Positions 6,306-13,669 of a stretch of DNA of 19,667 nucleotides are shown here, one piece after another. Position numbers and translations under genes: made by a program. A model generated the notes under the pieces. That model was not told the origin of the DNA. It worked only from the letters and a program-made list of their open reading frames with translations, and made no database searches. Origin of the DNA: Candidatus Agathobaculum merdigallinarum (GTDB lineage: Bacteria > Bacillota > Clostridia > Oscillospirales > Butyricicoccaceae); contig DXDO01000034.1 in assembly GCA_019115425.1 (NCBI GenBank), positions 1 to 19,667 of the forward strand, read 5' to 3'. Numbering within the stretch: the first letter of the stretch is position 1; the number at the start of each line of letters is the position of its first letter.

Positions 6306-9035
6306 TTGAAGAAACGTATTTTGAGCGGTATCCTGGCCGCTCTGATGCTGCTGACGCCGGCGTTTGCCGCGGGCGAAGGCGCTGCCGCCGCGGCAGGACA
6401 GGACAGCGCCGCTGCGGGGGAGCAAGCCTTTCGCACAGTGCTGACCTATGCGGTCGCGCTGCCGGAGGGCAGCGATGCCGACCAGATGGACAGCGCCATG
6501 CTTCAGCAGGTTCATACCGTTTTAACGCACCGGCTGGATTTTCTGGGCATTACGGGTGCGGAAATCGTGTTTTCTGACGACCGGACAGCCGTAACGGTCA
6601 CCCTGCCCGCAGGGACGGACACCGAGGGCGTGGCGGAGTTTCTTGCATGGCGGAATGATCTGACGTTCACGGACGCAGACGGCAAGGTCTGGATGACCGG
6701 CACGCATGTATCCGGCGGGAATCTCGGATTTTCCGACGCCGGAACCCCAACCATACAGCTCAGCCTGACCGCTGCGGGGCAGGAAGCGATCACCGAGGCG
6801 CTCGATGCGTCCTCTGCGCTGACCGTCGCAATGGATGGGCAGGCGATCGCGCAGATCGAAGCCGACGATGTATCCGAAAGCGGCTGCGTTCTGACCGGCG
6901 ACTTTACCGAGGACGACGCGCGGCTGTTCCTCGCCCGCGTAAACGCGCAGACGCTGCCCGTTACATTGACGCTGACCGACAGCACTGCCATCCCCGTCGA
7001 ACCGGAGCGGCCCGCCGAGCCTGTTTTCCCTGATATCGCGGGGCACTGGGCGGAGGACGAGCTCAATCGTGCGGTTTCGCTCGGCCTGCTCAACGGCATC
7101 GACGGTAAAATGCTGCCGGATCATTCGGTCAAGCGTTCGGAGGCCATCGTGATCCTGAGCCGCGCGCTGGGTGCGGACGCGGCGGACGACACCACGGGCC
7201 TTGTGAACGTGCCGCAGAATGCCTGGTATGCGAACGATCTGGGCAAGGCCATTCATCTCGGCCTGATCGAAGCGGATGACAGCCGCAATTTTGATACCGC
7301 GTCCACCCGTGCCGAGGCGTTCGTGCTGCTCGCGCGCGCATTTGCATACGACCGCGCCGAGGTCTCGGAGGATGTGCTCGGCGCGTTTACCGACACGGCC
7401 TCCATGACGGATGAGCAGCGGCAGGCCGCTGCGGCGCTCATTGCGGCGGGCGTTGTCAACGGCCACACCGAAACCACGCTCAACCCGCAGGGACAGCTGA
7501 CGCGCGCGCAGTTTGTCACCATGCTGCTCCGCATTCTCGCCAATTTCCCCTCCGACAGTGCGGAAGCGGCCCAGCCCGGCGGTACGCTGGTCACAGAGCC
7601 GGAAACCGTGCTGGCGAATAAGCAGAGCACCGGCGATTATGTATTTGCGTGCGACACCAGCGCGATCGTGATTGATGGCTCTGCGCTCAGCGGCAGGGTC
7701 GTGCTCAAGGGTTCGGAAGCCGTACAGATGACGGCGCAGAACGCTTCGGCGATCGCCACGCTTGCGGTCGATCCCGCGGGCACGGCGGCAATCGCCATGG
7801 AGGACGACGCCGCAGCGGAAACGCTTGTGATCGCGGGTACGGGCGGCGCGGTCTCATTCGACGGCGCAGCTTCCAATATTGAGATCACGGCATCGGACCG
7901 CGATATTTCGATCTACAACATCAATGCAGACACGCTGACCATCACCGGCAGCGGCAATACCATCATGGTGGACGGCTCGGTCGGCGCGGTGTCGGTAAAC
8001 GGCGGCGCGGAAAACAACACGCTGACCCTGAACGGCGCGGTAGACACCCTGCTGGCCGCCGGCGTCGGCACCAAGGTGTCCGGCGACGGTAAGGCGGGCG
8101 CTGTCGATATCCGTGCGGTGGGCTGCGAGGTTTCGATCAGCGCGGATTCGGTGACCGAGAACATCGATCAGGGCCTGACGGGCGTGAGCATCGAAATGGG
8201 TGTGCCGGAAAAGGTGCTGCCGGGCGGCGCCCTGCTGACGCAGGTCAAGTTCAACGGCGTGACCGAGGATAAGATCTGCTCCGCGCAGTGGTATCAGGAC
8301 GGCAAGCCGATCGAGGGCTACGGCAACAACCACTTTGAGCTGACTGCGGACAAGATTTCCCGTCATACCACCTACTTCACCTTTACCAAGGATATGAAAA
8401 CCAGCGTTACCATGGGCTTCCGCCTGACATATGACAACCCCTCAACAGGCGAGGTCGAGGAGCTTTATGCGGAAAAGACCGTGCCGATTGAGAACTACTC
8501 GGACGAGTGGTATTACGAGCGCGACGTCAACCGCGTGCTGAATCTGGTCTCCTCTACATACCGCGGCAACTACACCAGGAAGTATGCGGTCGATAACGAC
8601 TATTCGCAGGTGGAAAAGGAGATCTGGATCAACGCCAAGGGCTATTCGAGCAATACCCAGTACCTGCTGTGGATCAACCGCGCTTACCAGCATGTCAACG
8701 TGTTCCAGGGCTCCAAGGGCAACTGGAAGATGATCAAATCCTTCCTTGTGGGCACGGGCGCGGCGAGCACGCCCACGCCGACCGGACTGACCACGGTCTC
8801 CTACAAGTCCGCGGGCGGCTGGACGACCGACCACTATACCGTGCGTCCGGTTGTCGGCTTCTATCCGGGCACGGGCTATGCGTTCCATTCGCGCCTGTGC
8901 TATCCGGGCACGGACACCGAGTATGATTTCAGTGCGGGCTATCCGGTATCGCTCGGCTGCATCCGCATGTACAAGAGCGATATCAACTGGATCTACAACA
9001 ACATCCCTGTGGGGACGGCGGTCGTTATATTCTAA
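6306..9035 (+). CDS. Exported multidomain protein: SecD-like P1 head, three SLH repeats, beta-rich region, L,D-transpeptidase
   Basis: A 909-residue exported protein starting at TTG, 8 nt after AAGGGGG. Residues 1-22 are a signal peptide (MKKRILSGILAALMLL, cut near AFA). About 40-236 match the extracytoplasmic P1 region of SecD: VLTHRLDFLGI, a VTVTLPAG strand, LTFTDADGK, LTVAMDGQAIAQ, LTGDFTEDDARLFL and LPVTLTL, but without SecD membrane helices. After a proline-rich linker come three SLH repeats (about 241-285, 298-345, 360-410; first FPDIAGHWAEDEL), which anchor proteins to cell-wall polymers. About 425-620 are repetitive beta-strand sequence, and about 630-728 look Ig-like. The C-terminus (about 783-909) is a YkuD L,D-transpeptidase with His861 and catalytic Cys885 in SLGCIRM, expected to cross-link or modify peptidoglycan. 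It is monocistronic, followed by the hairpin element. Confidence 0.9.
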   Translation: MKKRILSGILAALMLLTPAFAAGEGAAAAAGQDSAAAGEQAFRTVLTYAVALPEGSDADQMDSAMLQQVHTVLTHRLDFLGITGAEIVFSDDRTAVTVTLPAGTDTEGVAEFLAWRNDLTFTDADGKVWMTGTHVSGGNLGFSDAGTPTIQLSLTAAGQEAITEALDASSALTVAMDGQAIAQIEADDVSESGCVLTGDFTEDDARLFLARVNAQTLPVTLTLTDSTAIPVEPERPAEPVFPDIAGHWAEDELNRAVSLGLLNGIDGKMLPDHSVKRSEAIVILSRALGADAADDTTGLVNVPQNAWYANDLGKAIHLGLIEADDSRNFDTASTRAEAFVLLARAFAYDRAEVSEDVLGAFTDTASMTDEQRQAAAALIAAGVVNGHTETTLNPQGQLTRAQFVTMLLRILANFPSDSAEAAQPGGTLVTEPETVLANKQSTGDYVFACDTSAIVIDGSALSGRVVLKGSEAVQMTAQNASAIATLAVDPAGTAAIAMEDDAAAETLVIAGTGGAVSFDGAASNIEITASDRDISIYNINADTLTITGSGNTIMVDGSVGAVSVNGGAENNTLTLNGAVDTLLAAGVGTKVSGDGKAGAVDIRAVGCEVSISADSVTENIDQGLTGVSIEMGVPEKVLPGGALLTQVKFNGVTEDKICSAQWYQDGKPIEGYGNNHFELTADKISRHTTYFTFTKDMKTSVTMGFRLTYDNPSTGEVEELYAEKTVPIENYSDEWYYERDVNRVLNLVSSTYRGNYTRKYAVDNDYSQVEKEIWINAKGYSSNTQYLLWINRAYQHVNVFQGSKGNWKMIKSFLVGTGAASTPTPTGLTTVSYKSAGGWTTDHYTVRPVVGFYPGTGYAFHSRLCYPGTDTEYDFSAGYPVSLGCIRMYKSDINWIYNNIPVGTAVVIF

Positions 9036-9167
9036 AATATTCGTTTGAAGCGTACAGCTTCAAACGAGGGGCTTTGCCGGACATATGTCCGGACAAAGCC
9101 AAAGCGCGATATTTGCGCGCCGCTTGCGGCACACAAAATCGCTTCCTAGTATAAAAAGGCAGGCGCA

Positions 9168-9220
9168 TGTCCTGCCTTTTTATGATTTCCGGCCGGTTTC
9201 AGCCGGAAATCTTTTTTATG
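9168..9220 (+). repeat. Direct repeat, first copy (modules d-e)
   Basis: This 53-bp segment recurs 160 bp downstream at 9328-9379. Apart from one missing T in the T-tract, only two bases differ: G9191 becomes A9351 and C9204 becomes T9364. These two positions pair with each other in the stem 9184-9193/9202-9211, so a G-C pair has become A-T without losing the structure. Confidence 0.92.
9184..9217 (+). terminator. Rho-independent terminator-like hairpin (module e)
   Basis: GATTTCCGGC, 8-nt loop, GCCGGAAATC, then six T residues (9212-9217). It is a plausible terminator for the upstream L,D-transpeptidase gene, though 150 nt after its stop. Confidence 0.7.
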
Positions 9221-9264
9221 CGCGCGAGGCGCGCGCAAGGACAGCGTAGGTCCTCGGTTTTTAT

Positions 9265-9299
9265 GAAAGCAGGCCGTGAGTGCGGCCTGCTTTCTTTTT
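9265..9299 (+). terminator. Perfect 12-bp terminator hairpin
   Basis: GAAAGCAGGCCG (9265-9276), loop TGAGTG, CGGCCTGCTTTC (9283-9294), then five T residues. It has canonical terminator form and is one of at least three in series between this gene and nadE. Confidence 0.82.
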
Positions 9300-9327
9300 G
9301 AAGCCGCGCCTGCGGCGCGGGGGGACT

Positions 9328-9379
9328 TGTCCTGCCTTTTTATGATTTCCAGCCGGTTTCAGCTGGAAATCTTTTTATG
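9328..9379 (+). repeat. Direct repeat, second copy (modules d-e)
   Basis: Second copy of the 9168-9220 segment, with the compensatory A9351/T9364 pair. The left arm of module d is not kept here: the sequence before it is a GC hairpin (9304-9320) and GGGGACTTGTCC, so the duplication is partial. The e-module hairpin (9344-9353/9362-9371) is intact and followed by a T-tract. Confidence 0.92.
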
Positions 9380-9476
9380 TGCGCCACGGGGGTGCTACAG
9401 ATTGGCGCTGAACCTCGGTTTTTGTGGAAGCGGCCGACGGAGAAACGGAAAGGTGTGCCCTGTCGCCCAAATATTC

Positions 9477-9505
9477 TTGCGTCCCGGATTAAAACGGGGT
9501 ATACT
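9477..9505 (+). promoter_or_regulatory. Sigma-A promoter for nadE
   Basis: TTGCGT (9477-9482), 17-bp spacer, TATACT (9500-9505), 32 bp before the ATG at 9538. The spacer contains an inverted repeat, CCCG (9483-9486) and CGGG (9495-9498), which could be a regulator site. Confidence 0.72.
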
Positions 9506-9537
9506 AACCATATCTGAATATCTGGAGGAATACTGGA

Positions 9538-11451
9538 ATGCAGGATGGATTTGTCAAAATTGCCGCGGCAACGCCCGATCTGCGCGTCGCGGATTGCACC
9601 TATAATGCTTCCGAGATCGTTAAGCTGGCGAAGCAGGCGGCGGACAGGGGGGCAAAGCTGATTGCCTTTCCCGAGCTGTGCCTGACCGGCTATACCTGCG
9701 GAGACCTGTTTTTGCAGCAGACGCTGCTGGACGGTGCGCTTTCCGCACTCGAGACCGTGCGCCGCGAAACGGCCGGACTGAACGCCGCTGTCGTCGTCGG
9801 TCTGCCGCTGATGCACGAGGGCAAGCTGTATAACGCTGCCGCGGTGCTGTGCGGCGGGAAAATCGAGGGCGTGACGCCCAAGCAGTTCATCCCGAATTAT
9901 TCCGAATTTTATGAGCAGCGTCACTTTGTTTCGGGCGCGGGCGTGCCGTTCCAGACGGTTCGCCTGCTCGGGCAGGATACGCTGTTTGCGGGCGGAGAGC
10001 CGCTTCTGTTCCGCTGCGGCAGTATGCCGGACTTTACCTTCGGCGTGGAGATCTGCGAGGATCTGTGGGTGGCAAACCCGCCGTCCACGCGCCTTGCACA
10101 GGCCGGAGCGACCGTGATCGTCAACCTGTCTGCATCGGACGAGATCATCGGCAAGGCGTCCTACCGCCGCGACCTGGTGCGCCAGCAGTCCGCGCGGCTG
10201 CTGTGCGCCTATGTTTACGCGGACGCGGGCTTCGGCGAGTCCACGCAGGATCTTGTGTTCGCGGGGCACGACCTGATCGCGGAAAACGGCGCGCTGATCG
10301 CGGAAAGCCGCCTGTTTGACCGCGGCATCATCTGCGCGGATATCGACGTGCAGCGCCTCGTGCATGAGCGCCGCCGCATGAATACCTTTACGACCGAGCA
10401 GAACCCCGTGATCTCGGCGCTGGATATCCGGCCGGGGGCAAATGACCTTGCGAACCGCACGTTCCCGCGCACGCCCTTCGTGCCTGCAAACAAGGCGCTG
10501 CGCGACGAGCGCTGCGAGGAGATTTTGACCCTGCAGGCGACCGGCCTTGCCACCCGCCTGCGGCACACACACGCAAAGACGGCGGTGGTCGGCCTGTCGG
10601 GCGGGCTGGATTCCACGCTCGCGCTTATCGTGCTGGTGCATGCGTTCGATATGCTGGGGCTGGATAGAAAGGGCATCCTCGCGGTCACCATGCCGTGCTT
10701 CGGCACGACCGCCAGAACCCGCGGCAACGCGGAAAAGCTCGCGGACGCCTATGGTGTGACGCTTCAGACCGTGGACATCAAGGCGGCGGTCGATCAGCAT
10801 TTCAGCGACATCGGCCAGTCCAAGGACGATCTCTCAGTCACCTTCGAAAACGGGCAGGCGCGCATGCGCACGCTGGTGCTGATGAACCTTGCCAATAAGC
10901 ACGGCGGCATGGTGGTCGGCACGGGCGACCTATCCGAGCTCGCGCTCGGCTGGGCGACCTACAACGGCGACCACATGAGTATGTACGGCGTCAACGCCTC
11001 CATCCCCAAGACGCTGGTGCGCTATCTCGTGGCCTACGAGGCCGACCGCGCGCTGGGCGAGCTGAGCGATGTGCTGTGCGACGTGCTGGACACACCGGTC
11101 TCGCCCGAGCTGCTGCCGCCCAAGGACGGCGAGATCAGCCAGAAAACCGAGGATCTGGTCGGCCCGTACGAACTGCACGACTTTTTCCTGTATTATCTGC
11201 TGCGCTTCGGTTATCCGCCGCGCAAGATCTACCGCATCGCGCACAAGGCGTTCACGGGCGTATATGACGACGCGACCATCAAAAAGTGGCTCGTGACCTT
11301 TATCCGCCGCTTCTTTACCCAGCAGTTCAAGCGCGCCTGCCTGCCGGACGGCCCCAAGGTCGGCACGGTCACGCTGTCCCCGCGCGGCGATTGGCGCATG
11401 CCGTCGGATGCGTGCGCGGCGCTGTGGCTCTCCGAGGCGGAAAAGCTGTAA
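9538..11451 (+). CDS. nadE: Glutamine-dependent NAD(+) synthetase
   Basis: The 637-residue enzyme converts nicotinic acid adenine dinucleotide to NAD using ATP and ammonia taken from glutamine, the last step of NAD synthesis. The N-terminal nitrilase-type glutaminase half (about 1-290) shows the Glu-Lys-Cys triad: Glu46 in FPELCLTGY, Lys115 in TPKQFIPNYSEFYEQR and Cys173 in GVEICEDLW. The synthetase half (about 320-637) has the PP-loop SGGLDSTLAL (Ser354 onward), the GTGDLSELALGW motif and YNGDHMSMYGVNASIPKTL. Length fits two-domain NadE, so it does not need free ammonia. GGAGG lies 9 nt before the ATG. It has its own promoter and is followed after 4 nt by a modular hairpin element. Confidence 0.97.
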   Translation: MQDGFVKIAAATPDLRVADCTYNASEIVKLAKQAADRGAKLIAFPELCLTGYTCGDLFLQQTLLDGALSALETVRRETAGLNAAVVVGLPLMHEGKLYNAAAVLCGGKIEGVTPKQFIPNYSEFYEQRHFVSGAGVPFQTVRLLGQDTLFAGGEPLLFRCGSMPDFTFGVEICEDLWVANPPSTRLAQAGATVIVNLSASDEIIGKASYRRDLVRQQSARLLCAYVYADAGFGESTQDLVFAGHDLIAENGALIAESRLFDRGIICADIDVQRLVHERRRMNTFTTEQNPVISALDIRPGANDLANRTFPRTPFVPANKALRDERCEEILTLQATGLATRLRHTHAKTAVVGLSGGLDSTLALIVLVHAFDMLGLDRKGILAVTMPCFGTTARTRGNAEKLADAYGVTLQTVDIKAAVDQHFSDIGQSKDDLSVTFENGQARMRTLVLMNLANKHGGMVVGTGDLSELALGWATYNGDHMSMYGVNASIPKTLVRYLVAYEADRALGELSDVLCDVLDTPVSPELLPPKDGEISQKTEDLVGPYELHDFFLYYLLRFGYPPRKIYRIAHKAFTGVYDDATIKKWLVTFIRRFFTQQFKRACLPDGPKVGTVTLSPRGDWRMPSDACAALWLSEAEKL

Positions 11452-11455
11452 GACA

Positions 11456-11636
11456 GGTATAGGGGGCTTCAAAAGCCCCCTATATACCAGGCTTGGTTCC
11501 GCAGAAACCAAGCCTGGATACCCGAACGCCGCGCCCCAAGGGCGCTGAGTCGGGGCATAAAAAGACCGGGCAAAGCTCGGTCTTTTTATGGAAACCGCAA
11601 AGCGGTTTCCTGTTTCATGCCGCGCCGCAGGCGCGG
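11456..11636 (+). repeat. Modular multi-hairpin intergenic element, copy 3
   Basis: It starts 4 nt after the nadE stop. Modules: (a) 11456-11488, GGTATA and GGGGGCTT paired with AAGCCCCC and TATACC, loop CAA, TA bulge; (b) 12-bp perfect stem 11487-11498/11506-11517, loop CCGCAGA; (c) outer stem CCCGA 11521-11525 with TCGGG 11550-11554, enclosing GCGCCC-CAA-GGGCGC (11531-11545); (d) 13-bp perfect stem 11556-11568/11578-11590 ending TTTTTATG; (e) GGAAACCGC-AAA-GCGGTTTCC (11590-11610); (f) CCGCGCC-GCA-GGCGCGG (11620-11636). Modules a-c align with copy 4 at 17714-17813, keeping the loops and the bulge while the stems change. Confidence 0.8.
11556..11590 (+). terminator. Terminator-like hairpin after nadE (module d of copy 3)
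   Basis: CATAAAAAGACCG, 9-nt loop, CGGTCTTTTTATG: 13 bp paired, with a T-tract of five in the right arm. It probably ends nadE transcription, about 105 nt after the stop. Confidence 0.65.
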
Positions 11637-11666
11637 GAAATCCCTCCACAAAGGAGAAAACCATAC

Positions 11667-12320
11667 TTGAAAACCTTGGTCCGCAGGCTGGCGGCGGTGC
11701 TGACCGTCGTCCTGCTCTGCTTGAACTTATATTATGAACTGGCGCCCGGCTACATTGTGGGGCCGGAATGGAAAATTGTATTTGCCGCGGGCTTTGCTGC
11801 GCTGCTCGGCATATCGCTGTTTTACGGCGTGCCCAAAGGTGCGCGCGGTGCGCGGCGGCACGATTACATGATGCTGCTGTTCTGGTACTACTTATGGGTG
11901 CTGGCAAACGTGCTGTTTTTCGACAATGCCTTCGGCCGCGGCTTTCATCCGGGCGTAGACTATGGAGCGGTCAATTTGGAACCGCTGCGCACGGTCAAAA
12001 ATTATCTGCTTGCCTATGGATACGGCAATATTTCGCTGCGGCTGGTCATTCTCAACCTGCTGGGCAACCTCGCGGCATTCGCGCCGCTGGGCGTGCTGCT
12101 GCCCGCCCTGTTTCGCTGGCAGCGGAGCATCTTTTTCTTCACCGCAACGCTCACGCTCGGCATCACCGCAGTTGAGGTGGCGCAGGTCTATACCGGTGCA
12201 GGTTCGTGCGATGTGGACGACCTGATTTTGAACCTTGCCGGTGCGCTGATTGTGTTCATCATTTGCCGCATCACGCCGATCTGGAGACATATCTGCCGTG
12301 TGAATCCACGAAATGGATGA
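11667..12320 (+). CDS. VanZ-like family membrane protein
   Basis: The 217-residue membrane protein has about five hydrophobic helices and the VanZ family signature: NLEPLRTVKNYL, then NLLGNLAAFAPLGVLLP, then TAVEVAQVYTGAGSCDVDDLILNLAGALI near the C-terminus, with the acidic DVDD group. VanZ proteins give low-level teicoplanin resistance in the vanA cluster, but most homologues, likely this one, are housekeeping proteins of unknown function. The TTG at 11667 has AAAGGAG about 10 nt upstream and starts a signal-like helix (LKTLVRRLAAVLTVVLLCLN). The frame stays open upstream into the hairpin element, where a start would be meaningless. The next gene begins 14 nt after its stop. Confidence 0.88.
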   Translation: MKTLVRRLAAVLTVVLLCLNLYYELAPGYIVGPEWKIVFAAGFAALLGISLFYGVPKGARGARRHDYMMLLFWYYLWVLANVLFFDNAFGRGFHPGVDYGAVNLEPLRTVKNYLLAYGYGNISLRLVILNLLGNLAAFAPLGVLLPALFRWQRSIFFFTATLTLGITAVEVAQVYTGAGSCDVDDLILNLAGALIVFIICRITPIWRHICRVNPRNG

Positions 12321-12334
12321 GGGAGGGGCGCCGC

Positions 12335-12616
12335 ATGGAAAAGGACGCTGCTTTTATCCTGCTAGATCTGGGGCAGGGCGGTCACCGCTTGATTGTTGTA
12401 CCCGAGCGGATTGCACAGCGCGCAAAGGATTACCAGATGCAGTTTGATAAATGGCTGGCTGCGCCGGAAGCAGATCACGGCTACTGGGTCACAGCGCCGG
12501 ACGGCACGCCCGCACTGTGTTATGACGGGGCGGAAGCCTTTGTCAAATGGCTGAATACGCATATTTTGGACGCGGAAGAAAAACCGGCTTATGTCGTGCC
12601 GACGCTTTACTTTTAG
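12335..12616 (+). CDS. Hypothetical protein (93 aa)
   Basis: A 93-residue soluble, acidic protein (MEKDAAFILLDLGQGG at the start) with no signal peptide or membrane segment. It contains two aromatic-rich stretches, DKWLAAPEADHGYW and AFVKWLNTHIL, and I recognise no family. The ATG at 12335 is preceded by GGGAGGGG. The gene sits 14 nt after the VanZ-like gene and 29 nt before prephenate dehydrogenase, so it is probably co-transcribed with both. Confidence 0.78.
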   Translation: MEKDAAFILLDLGQGGHRLIVVPERIAQRAKDYQMQFDKWLAAPEADHGYWVTAPDGTPALCYDGAEAFVKWLNTHILDAEEKPAYVVPTLYF

Positions 12617-12645
12617 CCGATAACGATAGAAAGGGGAAAATCCCG

Positions 12646-13482
12646 ATGTTTGACACTGTACTCATCGCGGGCCTCGGCCTGATGGGCGGCTCGATGGCAA
12701 AGGCCATCAAAACGCGCACGCTCAGCCGCGTGCTCGGCTGGAACCGCACCCGCCGCACCGCGGAGCAGGCGCTTGCGGACGGCGCGATCGACGCGATCGC
12801 GACCGAGGCGCTGTATAAGGAAGCTGACCTGGTCATCATCGGCCTGTATCCGCAGGCGACGGTCGACTGGCTGCTGGAGAATATGCCCAAGATGAAAAAG
12901 GGCTGCGTGGTGGTCGACATGGTCGGCGTCAAGCAGTTCATGGTCGACCGGCTCGAGCAGGCCGCGCTCGACGCGGGCGTGCATTTTGTCGGCGGGCACC
13001 CGATGGCGGGCCGCGAGTTTTCCGGTCTGGATTTCTCCCTGCCGACCCTGTTCGACGGGGCGAGCATGATCTTCGTGCCGACCGCAAGCAGCACCGAGCG
13101 GGTGCTCGAGCAGCTCGAAGCCTACTTCATGTCGCTCGGCTTCGGCCAGACCGTGCGCTGCTCGGCAGAGCAGCACGACAGGATGATCGCGTTCACCTCG
13201 CAGCTGGCGCATGTCGTGTCCTCGGCGTATATCAAAAGCCCGGAGGCGGACAAGCATAACGGCTACTCGGCGGGAAGCTACAAGGATCTGACCCGTGTGG
13301 CCAAGCTGAACGAAACCATGTGGAGCGAGCTGTTTTTGTGCAACGCCGAGCCGCTGGCGCGCGAGATCGACGAAATCATCAGCCATTTGGACGAATACCG
13401 CCGCGCGATCCGCGCGGGCGACCGAGAAACGCTGACCGCGCTGCTGCGCGACGGCCGCGAGCGCAAGGAACGCTTGGGGTAA
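12646..13482 (+). CDS. tyrA: Prephenate dehydrogenase
   Basis: The 278-residue protein is a prephenate dehydrogenase, oxidising and decarboxylating prephenate to 4-hydroxyphenylpyruvate in tyrosine synthesis. The N-terminus has a dinucleotide-binding Rossmann fold (VLIAGLGLMGGSMAKAI, about residues 5-21). Family segments follow: VVDMVGVKQFM, FVGGHPMAGREFSGL (with the substrate-binding histidine), FTSQLAHVVSSAYI, and the helical C-terminal dimerisation domain with a YSAGSYKDLTRVA region. There is no ACT or chorismate mutase domain, so it is the short monofunctional type. GAAAGGGG lies about 9 nt before the ATG at 12646; upstream in-frame ATGs fall inside the preceding gene. No other aromatic biosynthesis gene is adjacent. 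Confidence 0.93.
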   Translation: MFDTVLIAGLGLMGGSMAKAIKTRTLSRVLGWNRTRRTAEQALADGAIDAIATEALYKEADLVIIGLYPQATVDWLLENMPKMKKGCVVVDMVGVKQFMVDRLEQAALDAGVHFVGGHPMAGREFSGLDFSLPTLFDGASMIFVPTASSTERVLEQLEAYFMSLGFGQTVRCSAEQHDRMIAFTSQLAHVVSSAYIKSPEADKHNGYSAGSYKDLTRVAKLNETMWSELFLCNAEPLAREIDEIISHLDEYRRAIRAGDRETLTALLRDGRERKERLG

Positions 13483-13602
13483 ATGGAAACCAGCCGGAAG
13501 AGCGGTTTTGCGTCTGCGCAAGGCCAGTGCTTTTCAAACGACCTCTTATTTGGTTCGGATTTTTTGCGGCAAATGCCGTTCCGCGCAAGGCGAACGGGTT
13601 TG

Positions 13603-13631
13603 TTGCATATTTGCGCGGAATGGGATATCAT
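13603..13631 (+). promoter_or_regulatory. Probable sigma-A promoter for the oligopeptidase gene
   Basis: TTGCAT (13603-13608), 17-bp spacer, TATCAT (13626-13631), about 39 bp before the ATG at 13670. The preceding 120 bp after tyrA contain nothing else I can identify. Confidence 0.6.
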
Positions 13632-13669
13632 AATAAGGAATGAAAACATACCCGAAAGGAAGAATTTCC

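Larger units (their letters stand above)
9041..9236 (+). repeat. Modular multi-hairpin intergenic element, copy 2
   Basis: It begins 5 nt after the L,D-transpeptidase stop. Modules: (a) 11-bp stem 9041-9051/9057-9067, loop GTACA; (b) GGCTTTG 9070-9076 with CAAAGCC 9094-9100, enclosing palindrome CCGGACATATGTCCGG; (c) GCGAT 9106-9110 with ATCGC 9138-9142, enclosing GCCGC-TT-GCGGC and the shared GGCACAC; (d) 13-bp stem 9151-9163/9171-9183, loop CGCATGT; (e) 10-bp stem 9184-9193/9202-9211, then six T; (f) GCGCGC-GAG-GCGCGC to 9236. The module order and several strings match copy 1, while stem sequences differ and stay paired. Confidence 0.75.
9036..9537. other. Hairpin-dense 502-bp intergenic region
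   Basis: No gene is supported here. From 9041 to about 9380 the DNA is almost entirely inverted repeats: one full modular element, then an extension that repeats part of it. Further weak similarity continues to about 9435 (CCTCGGTTTTT recurs at 9253 and 9413). The last 60 bp hold the nadE promoter and ribosome binding site. An open frame spanning 9276-9605 crosses the hairpins and promoter and is not credible. Confidence 0.8.

Noticed and set aside
9036..9420. CRISPR array
   Set aside because: The repeats are internally palindromic, unequal in length and spacing, and there are only two near-identical copies with no spacer pattern or cas genes.
9340..10800. Long 486-codon open frame on the minus strand across nadE
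   Set aside because: It is antisense to a fully supported NadE, crosses the nadE promoter, has no ribosome binding site and its protein is arginine/histidine-rich low-quality sequence, as expected of a GC-rich shadow frame.
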